Source: Euptelea pleiosperma (Eukaryota > Streptophyta > Magnoliopsida > Ranunculales > Eupteleaceae). From it: 64,000 nucleotides of DNA. Shown piece by piece: positions 56,496 to 64,000 of the stretch. The DNA is taken from positions 19,656,154-19,720,153 of the forward strand of contig CM068552.1 of the NCBI GenBank assembly GCA_035048495.1, read 5' to 3'. Every line of letters starts with the position of its first letter. Within the stretch, counting starts at the first letter, position 1. A program made the position numbers and the translations under genes. The notes under the pieces were generated by a model that had not been told where the DNA came from, did no database searches, and saw only the letters and a list, made by a program, of their open reading frames with translations.

Positions 56496-57208
56496 AACTT
56501 ACCCCACTCCTACATCTCCTCGTTTGCCACAGTACGCAATGTTTTACCAACTTAAAAAACCAAAAAAGAAAAAAAAAATGACTTCAAAGTGGAGTACGTG
56601 GTGAACTTAGAAGTGTGAAAATCGGGCAACTACACAACTCGCTGGTGTACACGATCTGAACTCGGGATTTATTTATTTATTTATTTACTAAGTCTGGTTG
56701 TGACATTATGGGACGAATAAAAGCCTACCACCGAGAAGTAAAAAAAAATTAACTTGACCCAAGTTAACTAATTTGACATGAGTCAACTACCCCTTGACAT
56801 CTTTGACACAAAAAGCAAGAATGAGACACTTGCATCCAGCCAATAGGTTTAGCTGGGTCCAGATTAATGAGCCCATTGGACAAGTCTATGGCATGGGCTG
56901 TGTCCAATGGCTAAAGAGCTCACTCCTCCACTCCTCCACTCCTCCAAACACCAAAGAAAAGGCCACGTGGTATGAGCCCACTGACCCATGAATGTTTAGC
57001 TCACCCTTGGTGTTCCTTACACACCAAAAACGTTTAGCTCACCCCTTATGTTCTAACCAAGATTTTAACAAGGGTAGCTCTATGGGCGTCCACGTCTTTA
57101 AGCCGGGCACCCCACCTGGACCAATATGCCCCTCCTTTCAGCTGGGCACCCACTTCTTCCCCGCCCCTTCTTCTCTCTCTCTCTCTCCCCTGAGCTTTTA
57201 GCTCCCAC

Positions 57209-57289
57209 GGTGCTGCACTACCATGGGGACTATGTAGACCACGGCCAGCCTGACCGTGGGCTACATAGCCCCCACGGTAGTGCAGCACC
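57209..57289. repeat. GC-rich hairpin 1
   Basis: Arms of 36 bp with three mismatches (GGTGCTGCACTACC and GACTATGTAG blocks against their inverses) around a short CCAGCCTGA loop. Confidence 0.85.
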
Positions 57290-57338
57290 CTGGAGGCAAA
57301 AGCCGGAGAGAGACTCTCTCTCTCTCTCTCTCTCTCTC

Positions 57339-57459
57339 CCTGAGCTTTTAGCTCCCATGGCACTGAATTGCCGTGGGGACTATGTAGACCACGGCCAGCC
57401 TGACCGTGGGCTACATAGCCCCCACGGTAGTGCAGCACCCTGGAGGCAAAAGCTCAGGG
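57339..57459. repeat. GC-rich hairpin 2
   Basis: Same core as hairpin 1, with longer arms (about 50 bp, including CCCTGAGCTTTT and its inverse AAAAGCTCAGGG). The left arm has more mismatches around 57356-57372. Confidence 0.85.
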
Positions 57460-57967
57460 AGAGAGAGGATGGGGGCGGGGATAGAGTGAGAGAGAGGGGG
57501 GAGGGAGTTACAGTAGAGAGAGGAGAAGGGACGGGGATGGGGTGGGTGCTCGGCTGAAGAGAGGGGTATTTAGGTCAAAGTGGGGTGCCCGGCTTAAAGA
57601 CATGGGCGCCCGTAGAGCTACCCTTCTAACAAGTCGACATGGAAATCGGCCCAATCAACTCAAGTTGATATCGTTTTGAGTTGACTCAGCTTAAAAACTC
57701 AACTATTAGTGGATCACCGAATCAACCAAGGTTCAGCGTAAGGTTAGAGTGACTGACTCTCAGTCAAAGAGTGACTGGCGAGTGACCGACGCTCAATCAG
57801 AGGCATTCTTACGTGTAAAGTAATTTAAGAGCAAAACGGTCCATCGATGCAAAAGCTAACTTTCGTTTAAGTCAAAGAAAAGTCAAGGGGGGACACGCAA
57901 CGAAATGAAATTAGCGGGGGGTTAAGCAAATATCGTAAATTTTTGAAGGGGGCATACTAATTTACCC

Positions 57968-58378
57968 AAAAATTAACTTGACCCAAGTTAACTAATTTGA
58001 CCAGAGTCAACTACCCCTTGACATCTTTGACCCACAAAGCAAGAACGAGAGACACTTGCATCCAGCCAATAGGTTTAGAGGGGTCCAGATTAATGAGCTG
58101 ATTGGACAAGTCTATGGCATGGGCTGTGTCCGTGGCTAAAGAGCTCACTCCTCCACCCCTCCAAACGCTAAAGAAAAGGCCACGCGGTACGAGCCCACTT
58201 ACCCATGAATGTTTAGCTCACCCTTGGTGTTCCTTACACACCAAAAACGTTTAGCTCACCCCTTATGTTCTAACCAAGATTTTAACAAGTCCACTCGGAA
58301 CTCGGCCCAATCAACTCAAGTTGATATCGTTTTGAGTAGACTCTGCTTAAAAACTCAACTATTAGTGGATCATGGACT
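57968..58378 (+). repeat. Direct repeat (~410 bp), copy 2, uninterrupted
   Basis: Second copy of 56748-57727 without the MITE, so it preserves the empty insertion site GATTTTAACAAGTC. The 240-bp spacer between copies (57728-57967) has GAGTGACTG-type short repeats. Confidence 0.85.
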
Positions 58379-58559
58379 GCCTCGGTTGAGTTTCCTAGTT
58401 GATTCGGCGAACCATTACTGACTCGCCCGAGTTGACTTGATTCGGTGAACCATTCTTAATACATTTTAAGAATGTAATGACTCGCCTGAATTGACTTGTA
58501 AATCACCAATTTGACTTGACTCGATGGACAAAATGCTCGAATCCCATGGTTAAAAATCA

Positions 58560-58940
58560 CCTATCAAGCTGATTTTGGGTGTGTTCCACCAAAGGGTGCC
58601 GCCAATGAAACTTTGATCTTTGCTCCCAAAAAACACCAGCTTGAAACTCTTTCAAGTCCACTGACCAATGAATATTTGGTCCACCCTTGGCGGTCCTACA
58701 CACCCAAAATCAGCCTGATTAGTGATTTCTAGTCATTTGATTCGAGCAATTTTCGTGGGATCATTTCTAGCCGTTGCATTCGAGCATTTTTTGTGGGTAC
58801 TCAAATCAAATGACTAGAAAATACCCAATGAGGCCAATTTTTTGTGTGTATATAGATCCACCATGAGGTGAGCTAAGTGGGCCTGGAAGAGTGCCACGTG
58901 GATCAAAGCTTTCTAGCACAAAAAACTTCTGGTTAAGTAT
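58560..58940. mobile_element. Foldback MITE remnants
   Basis: GGTCCACCCTTGGCGGTCC, ACACCCAAAATCAGCCTG and TCTAGTCATTTGAT on the left, inverted at 58805-58910 (ATCAAATGACTAGA, TTTTTTGTGTGTATA, CACCATGAGGTG, GTGCCACGTGG). A second truncated arm precedes it at 58540-58600. Confidence 0.55.
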
Positions 58941-59181
58941 ACTGTGCCACGTGGTATTTTTTGGTGTGTGGAGGATCGAAGTTTGCTGATCCATTGGAAG
59001 AGCAAGTTGCTTCCGTCTACTGACATTGATATAACGCTTCATTCCACAAGTATAATTTTCACGTGCAATTGGTCAAAATTATTTTGAACGTGGGAGTATG
59101 GGCCCACAACACTCTAAGAACGAATCATTTATACGGCTCCGAGACTCGAAATGAGGCTTTTATACGAGTCATGGCATGGTT

Positions 59182-59381
59182 TTTGTTTTTGTTTTTTTAA
59201 TTATTTCGTAGGGTGTCCCACCCACATTAGGATGGGACTAATCCCTCGGCTGCGTGCACCAACCTACTCAAAAGTTTCCCTAGGTGCAACTGGGTAAATC
59301 AAGGGGCACGCAGAATCGAACACACGACGAGAGAGAGCTAACCCCTCTCGCTAGTTACCATCTGCGCTAACCCCTGGTGGG
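59182..59381 (-). mobile_element. tRNA-derived SINE
   Basis: On the - strand the 200-bp body starts near 59381 with CAGGGGTTAGCGCAGATGG (A box TAGCGCAGATGG), has B box TGTTCGATTCTG (about 59312-59324), and ends in an A-rich tail (59182-59199, read as T on +). An exact 10-bp duplication TGGCATGGTT flanks it (59172-59181, 59382-59391). Head sequence resembles Au-type plant SINEs as I remember them. Confidence 0.85.
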
Positions 59382-59587
59382 TGGCATGGTTCGGTGCGTC
59401 AAAGCACACTTTTGGACCCCTTCCCTTTTAACCTTTGGCCCAGTCACTCCTTGGCGAACCTTACACTCCAAAAATCACCTAAATCGGTATGGAACCACTG
59501 ATTTTTGTTGTGAAAGGTTCACCAAGAGAAACAATCATGGGGCAATGGGTCCGAAAGTGTGGGCATATAGAATCTTTAATTTGAATA

Positions 59588-59986
59588 TCTATATAACAAA
59601 ACAGGGAAGTTGTCTTATCTCTTATCTTATCCTGCTTCGTAAGATAAAGAGTGGTTGAGATCAAATCCATCCATCTAATGTGGACGGTTAGATTTCAGCC
59701 ACTCATCCCCCTCATTTATTCGGTTACTCCCACTCATTTGACCCCCGAGTGCAACTGATTGAAAATTTAAAATTCAAACTTTAGATTTTAGCGCCGTTAT
59801 TTTTCATTATTTTGCTGATAGTTTACCTTTTTTCAATTTTTCTCGTGTTACAATCCGTTGTAACAGCCGTTATAAAGGAAAAAAACGGTAACACCCCCAA
59901 TCCGTTATACTGTTTGAATGCCAAAGGCACCCAATTAGTGCAAACGCTTTCGCCGAACAGTGCCGTGGGCACGGGACATCTACTAA
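59588..59986 (+). mobile_element. Helitron unit A1
   Basis: Starts TCTATATAACAAAACAGGGA and ends with the hairpin at 59960-59972 and CTAA. Sister units: 61059-61431 and 62472-62806. Carries a fragment of the AACGG family in inverse orientation (about 59845-59915). Confidence 0.8.
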
Positions 59987-60146
59987 TCTATATAACAAAA
60001 CAGGACGGTTGTCTCCCCCTCTTATCCGGCTTCATAAAGGATGGTCGAGATCTTATCACACCAAATGGATGGTGGATCTCAGCCACTCACACCAATTTTG
60101 ACAAACGCTTCGTCGATGAGTGTCGTGGGCACGGCTCACCTACTAT
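59987..60146 (+). mobile_element. Helitron unit B1
   Basis: 160 bp, the minimal unit: TCTATATAACAAAACAGGAC start, GGTGGATCTCAGCCACTCAC before the terminal hairpin (GTGTCGTGGGCAC), CTAT end. Sister units 61432-61588 and 62807-62964. Confidence 0.75.
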
Positions 60147-60528
60147 TTACCTACATATAACGAATGAAATGGGTTGGATTTACATATAGCTCAAGGGTCA
60201 AGCTCAGGAGCCCCACTTTTTATGCCTCGAGAGGGGTGTTACCATTAAAACGGCTGTTAAAACGGATTGAAACGGCCTGGGGCAAAAATGAATTTTAATG
60301 ATTTTAACGGAAAAAAGTGGTGCTGAAATTCAAAATTTAAAATTAAAATTAAAAAAAAAAAAATTTAACGAAAATTTAATGGTTTTCTTATACCCCTCTT
60401 ATCTTATATGGCTTCAATAATGAGTGACTGAGATCCACTATGCTTCATTTCGATGTCTGAGATTAACTCCCACCTGATTTTGACAAACACTTTGTCGGAA
60501 AGTGCCGCGGACACGGGCCAGCCACGCA
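60147..60528 (+). mobile_element. Helitron unit C1
   Basis: 5' end decayed (CTACATATAACG). Carries GCTCAGGAGCCCCACTTTT, like the ends of the MITE at 25392, and TTAAAACGG motifs of the AACGG family. Ends with hairpin GTGCCGCGGACAC. Sister unit 61589-61970. Confidence 0.65.
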
Positions 60529-60881
60529 TATATCAAGACAACTCAGTTGTATTCTCTTATCTTATCCATCCATCTAATGTGGACGGTTAGATAAAGAGTG
60601 GTTGAGATCAAATCCATCGATCTAATATGGACGGTTAGATTTCAGCCACTCAATCCGCCTCATTTGACCTCAATTTATTCAAAATTTAATTCAACACCTT
60701 ATTTTTTGTTATTTCTGTTATTTTTCTATTTCTTCCTCTGTGCGTTACAATCCGTTATAACAGCCATTATAATGGAAAAAATGGTAACGCCCCAGTCCAT
60801 TATACCGTTTGAGTGCCGAAGGCACCCAATTTTTGCAAACGCTTTTGTCAGAGAGTGCCGTGGGCATAGGCCATTTACTAT
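60529..60881 (+). mobile_element. Helitron unit D1
   Basis: 5' end TATATCAAGACAACTCAG is a diverged start. Contains GTGGACGGTTAGAT twice and, before the terminal hairpin, a second hairpin GTGCCGAAGGCAC (60813-60825). Sister unit 61971-62306. Confidence 0.7.
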
Positions 60882-61058
60882 TCTATATAACAAAACAAAA
60901 CACATTGGTTGTCTCCCTACTTATACTTCCTCTTATAAGCATCAACAAAGAAGAGCCGAGATCTAATCCTCCCCCAAATAGACGGTGGATCTCCGCCACT
61001 CACCTGATTTTGGCAAATTCTTTGTCGAGGAGTGCCGATGGCACGGGGCACCCACTAG
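60882..61058 (+). mobile_element. Helitron unit E1
   Basis: TCTATATAACAAAACAAAAC start; hairpin GTGCCGATGGCAC and CTAG at 61055-61058, directly followed by the TC of unit A2. This is the cleanest unit-unit junction. Sister unit 62307-62471. Confidence 0.85.
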
Positions 61059-61431
61059 TCTATATAACAAAACAGGGAAGTTGTATTATCTCTTATCTTA
61101 TCCTGGTTCACAAGATAAAGAGTGGTTGAGATCAAATCCATCCATCTAATGTGGACGGTTAGATTTCAACTACTAAATCCCTCTCATTTATTCGGTCACT
61201 CCCACTCATTCCCCCCGCGTGCAACAGATTCGAAATTTATTGAATTTTGAAATTCAAAATTTGAATTTTAGCTCCATTATTTTTTTCCATTTTTGCCCCT
61301 GTGCTTTATAATCCGTTAACAGTCGTTATAACGGAAGAACGGTAGCACCCCCAGTCCGTTAAGTGCCAACGGCACCCAATTTTTGCAAATGCTTTTGTCA
61401 GAGAGTGCCGTGGGCACGGGCCATTTACTAA
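61059..61431 (+). mobile_element. Helitron unit A2
   Basis: Close sister of 59588-59986. Extra hairpin GTGCCAACGGCAC at 61363-61375; CTAA end, after which the TC of the next unit is lost (ATATAAC remains). Confidence 0.8.
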
Positions 61432-61588
61432 TATAACAAAACAGGACGGTTATCTCCCCCTCTTATCCGACTTCATAAAGGATGGCGGAGATCTTATCAC
61501 ACCAAATTGACGGTGGATCTCAGCTACTGACACCCAATTTTGACAAACGCTTTGTCGGTGAGTGTCGTGGGCACATGTCACCTACTAT
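61432..61588 (+). mobile_element. Helitron unit B2
   Basis: Close sister of 59987-60146 with the first bases of the 5' end missing; ends at CTAT (61585-61588). Confidence 0.75.
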
Positions 61589-61970
61589 TTACCTACATAT
61601 AAGGAATGAAATGGGTTCCATTTACATATAGCCCAAGGGTCAGGCTCAGGAGCCCCACTTTTTATGCCTCGAGAGGGGTGTTACAGTTAAAACAAATTGA
61701 AACGCCCAGGGGCAAAAATGAAAAAAATAGATTTTAATGATTTTAACGAATAAAAGTGGTGCTGAAATTTGAAATTTGAAAATTTAAAAAAAAAAAAAAA
61801 ATAGAATTTAACAGAAATTTAATTATTTTTTTATACCCCTCTTATCTTATATGGCTTCAATAATGAGTGGCTGAGATCCACTATGCTTCATATCGATGGC
61901 TGAGATTAACTCCCACCCGATTTTGACAAACATTTTGTCGGAAAGTGCCGCGGGCACGGGCCACCCACAC
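61589..61970 (+). mobile_element. Helitron unit C2
   Basis: Close sister of 60147-60528, ending hairpin GTGCCGCGGGCAC then CACCCACAC. Confidence 0.65.
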
Positions 61971-62306
61971 ATATATCAAGACAACTCAGTTGTATTCTCT
62001 TATCTTATCCATCCATCTAATGTGGACGGTTAGATAAAGAGTGGTTGAGATCAAGTCCATCGATATAATGTGGACGGTTAGATTTCAGCCACTCAATCCG
62101 CCTCACTTGACCTCAATTTATTCAAAATTTAAATTTCAACATCGTTATTTCTGTTACTTTCCCATTTCTCCCTCTTTGCGTTACAATCCGTTATAATGGA
62201 AAAAAATGGTAACACCCCAGTTCGTTATACTGTTTGAGTGCCGAAGGCACCCAATTTTTGCAAACGCTTTTGTCAGAGAGTGCCGTGGGCATGGGCCATT
62301 TACTAT
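61971..62306 (+). mobile_element. Helitron unit D2
   Basis: Close sister of 60529-60881, with the extra hairpin at 62238-62250. Confidence 0.7.
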
Positions 62307-62471
62307 TCTATATAACTTGGTTGTCTCCCTACTTATACCTCCTCTTATAATTAAGCATCAACAAAGTGCCAAGATCTAATCCTCCCCTAAATGGACGGTG
62401 GATCTCCGCCACTCACCTAATTTTGGCAAATTCTTTGTCGAGGAGTGCCGATGGCACGAGGCACCCACTAG
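62307..62471 (+). mobile_element. Helitron unit E2
   Basis: Close sister of 60882-61058; CTAG at 62468-62471 abuts TCTATATAAC of unit A3. Confidence 0.85.
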
Positions 62472-62806
62472 TCTATATAACAAAATAGGGAAGTTGTCTT
62501 ATCTCTTATCTTATCCTAATAAAGAGTGATTGAGATCAAATCCATCCATCTAATGTGGACGGTTAGATTTTAGCGACTCAATCCCCCTCATTTGACCTCA
62601 TGCGCAACAGATTGAAAATTTATTGAAAATTGAAAATTTTGAATTTAGTGTCATTATTATTTTCATTATTTTTCTTTTTCTTTTTTATTTTTGCCCCTGT
62701 GCATTACAGTAACGCCCTAGTCCGTTATACCGTTTGAGTGCCGAAGGCACCCAATTTTTGCCAACACTTTTGTCGAAGAGTGCCGTGGGCACGGTCCATT
62801 TACTAG
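62472..62806 (+). mobile_element. Helitron unit A3
   Basis: Third A unit, with the extra hairpin at 62738-62750 and CTAG at 62803-62806. Confidence 0.8.
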
Positions 62807-62964
62807 TATATAACAAGGGAGCTCAGTTGTCTCCCCCTCTTATAGGCTTCAATAAAGAAGGGCCGAGATCTTATCTTCCAACTGGACGGTGGATCTCAGC
62901 TACTCACACCAGATTTTGGCAAATGCTTTGTTGGGAAGTGCCGTGGGCACGGGCCACCCACTAA
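62807..62964 (+). mobile_element. Helitron unit B3 (array end)
   Basis: TATATAACAAGGGAG start, hairpin GTGCCGTGGGCAC at 62938-62950, CTAA end. The next base is T, completing the A...T target context of the whole array. Confidence 0.8.
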
Positions 62965-62984
62965 TCATGTACATGTGACCTCTG

Positions 62985-63260
62985 TCTCTCTTTATGGGGC
63001 CCACACGAAGATCAGTCAATAATTGATTTTCGGTGAGCAATTATAGAGATCATCCTCACAAAAAATCGCCCCATTGTGAAACTTCTACTCCTATCAAATG
63101 TGGACTAAAAGTTCAAGGTGAAATGGTGGGTCCAGATTCTTGAACCTGTAATTTACTTTTTATAGGGCAGAAAATGTCAAAAGAGATCATCATCATCATC
63201 GCCAAAAATCAATCCTTTTAATCATCTCCATGTGGGCTCCACTGATTTGGGTCAAGATTC
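62985..63260. mobile_element. Foldback MITE remnant
   Basis: GGGGCCCACACGAAGATCA and AGAGATCATCCTCAC on the left are loosely inverted on the right (GAGATCATCATC, CCATGTGGGCTCC at about 63230). Similar in style to 48338-48701. Confidence 0.5.
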
Positions 63261-63289
63261 GTGTAAAAATTATAGGTAGAACGTCCCAT

Positions 63290-63625
63290 CCCACGCATTT
63301 GTGGGCCCACATGAAGATGATTTAAGGTTTTATTTTTGGTGAGACACCATTAAGATCATCCTCATAAATAAAAAAAATAAGCTCATTCCAACATTTCTAG
63401 TCCCTATGAAAATAGTTTACAAGTTGAAAAATTCTGGACCGTGCATTTCGGCGTTAACTCGAGGTGCACTTTTGATAAGGTTGGAAGTTTCAAAATGAGC
63501 TGATTTTTTGTGAACAAGATCTCCTTGGTGAGGAAACAATACCTCACCAAAAATCAGCTCTTAACTCATATCCATATGACCCCAGAAAAGTGTCATTAGG
63601 TGATTGTGGGACCCACTCTCCTTGA
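63290..63625. mobile_element. Foldback MITE remnant
   Basis: GTGGGCCCACATGAAGATGA and ATTTTTGGTGAG at the left against CTCACCAAAAATCAGC and GTGGGACCCAC at the right. Arms are imperfect. Confidence 0.5.
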
Positions 63626-63759
63626 CATGGATATTAACTTTAAGTCCACAATTGATAGGGATAGAAGTTTCAGAAACGAAAAATGGCATAAACAAAAATA
63701 AACTTTAATGTATTTATAAAAACAAAAAAAAACTTTTTGAAATTTACAAAAATAGTAAC

Positions 63760-64000
63760 TAAATGTTATGTAAAAGAACGTTTTCTCAAAGTCAAACCTG
63801 ACAATGACAAACACCCTTTGAAAGAATGTCTGTCGGGTGAAAACTCTCTTTCAAAGGGCGTGGGCATTTGTCAGTGGCATACTTTAAAAAAAAATTCTCT
63901 GCCACCTGACAGATGCTCTTTTAAATGGCGTTTTTACTCAATAGGTGTTTCTTGAAAGGACGTTTTTTCTTGAGAAACACCATTTGAAAGAACATTTGGT
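63760..64000. other. Repeat truncated by the window end
   Basis: Repeats of CTTTGAAAG(A/G), CAAAGGGCG and TGACA(A/G) in both orientations suggest a DNA transposon end, but the element leaves the window at 64000. Confidence 0.35.

Larger units (their letters stand above)
57072..57623. mobile_element. Mutator-like MITE with two internal hairpins
   Basis: Termini GGGTAGCTCTATGGGCG and its inverse, with inverted arms of about 45 bp (CTTTAAGCCGGGCACCCCA). TTTTAACAA / TTCTAACAA (57063-57071, 57624-57632) is a 9-bp duplication with one mismatch; the uninterrupted sister sequence at about 58270 shows the empty site. The middle contains two GC-rich hairpins (57209-57289, 57339-57459) separated by CT runs. 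No coding sequence. Confidence 0.85.
56748..57727 (+). repeat. Direct repeat (~410 bp), copy 1, split by a MITE
   Basis: Matches 57968-58378: AACTTGACCCAAGTTAACTA, CCCCTTGACATCTTTGAC, GACACTTGCATCCAGCC, CATGAATGTTTAGCTCACCC, and after the MITE CCCAATCAACTCAAGTTGAT and CTCAACTATTAGTGGATCA. The copy is interrupted by the 57072-57623 element. Confidence 0.85.
59588..62964 (+). mobile_element. Tandem concatemer of twelve Helitron-like units
   Basis: Units lie head to tail: a 5' end TCTATATAAC follows directly after a 3' end with hairpin GTGCCGTGGGCAC, about 10-13 bases, then CTAG or CTAA. Unit ends: 59986, 60146, 60528, 60881, 61058, 61431, 61588, 61970, 62306, 62471, 62806 and 62964. TC start, subterminal hairpin, CTRR end and no target duplication are the Helitron hallmarks; the array as a whole is flanked by A on the left and T on the right, the standard A-T target. 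By sequence the units are A-B-C-D-E-A-B-C-D-E-A-B, so a block of 1471 bp was itself repeated (second block 1413 bp). All are non-autonomous: no Rep/helicase coding. Confidence 0.85.

Noticed and set aside
57046..57557. Opposing 130- and 143-codon frames with internal repeats
   Set aside because: They are the two strands of the inverted repeats inside a MITE; the protein repeats mirror the hairpins.
59588..62964. CRISPR array or ordinary satellite
   Set aside because: Units are 160-400 bp, of different types, with Helitron ends at each junction. CRISPR arrays do not occur in plant nuclear DNA.

Overview
This is a stretch of nuclear DNA from a flowering plant with a repeat-rich genome. The evidence is two ordinary plant genes with plant-type introns and promoters, plus a dense mix of plant transposon families: Ty1/copia Sirevirus-like and Ale-like elements, a Ty3/gypsy gag, L1 LINEs, tRNA-derived SINEs, hAT, Mutator-like and Tourist MITEs, and Helitrons. 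The species cannot be fixed from sequence alone. The abundant foldback family carrying a CCACGTGG core and the GGGCCCA-type foldbacks suggest a woody magnoliid-like genome, but that is a guess.

Only two host genes are well supported. The first is a six-exon gene on the + strand (27550-38158) encoding a 196-residue CSL4-type RNA exosome cap subunit. Its fourth and fifth introns (4.9 and 3.8 kb) are filled with transposon debris. The second is an intronless SAUR gene on the - strand (53350-53604) with a TATA box and a long GA tract upstream.

Layout. 0.4-6.4 kb: a hAT-like MITE with perfect 8-bp target duplication, then a cluster of nested foldback elements, one interrupted by a SINE. 6.4-15 kb: a rearranged Ty3/gypsy region on the - strand with a gag remnant and repeated non-coding modules. 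15.6-17.2 kb: a pair of ~260-bp direct repeats, then a GT microsatellite. 18.2-24.4 kb: a 5'-truncated Sirevirus-like copia element on the - strand, whose LTR carries a regular array of CAATCGATTG palindromes. 24.4-27.4 kb: MITEs and a partial duplicate of the CSL4 promoter. 27.5-38.2 kb: CSL4. 38-41.7 kb: decayed LTR material. 41.76-46.88 kb: a degenerate but structurally complete Ale-like copia element with both LTRs. 47.4-52.9 kb: L1 tails, a Mutator-like MITE, a SINE, and a ~167-bp tandem array derived from a foldback arm. 53.3-54 kb: SAUR. 54-59.4 kb: L1 tail, LTR scrap, two SINEs, a 410-bp direct duplication split by a Mutator-like MITE with two GC-rich hairpins. 59.6-63 kb: a head-to-tail array of twelve Helitron-like units in the order ABCDE-ABCDE-AB. 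The last kilobase holds foldback remnants.

The most unusual structure is the Helitron concatemer (59588-62964). Next come the helically phased palindrome array in the Sirevirus LTR (19145-19470), the satellite apparently born from a foldback element (50253-51075), and the spread of G-box cores by a foldback family at 2.5-5.3 kb. Family assignments rest on motifs, terminal repeats and target duplications read by eye; no database search was run.
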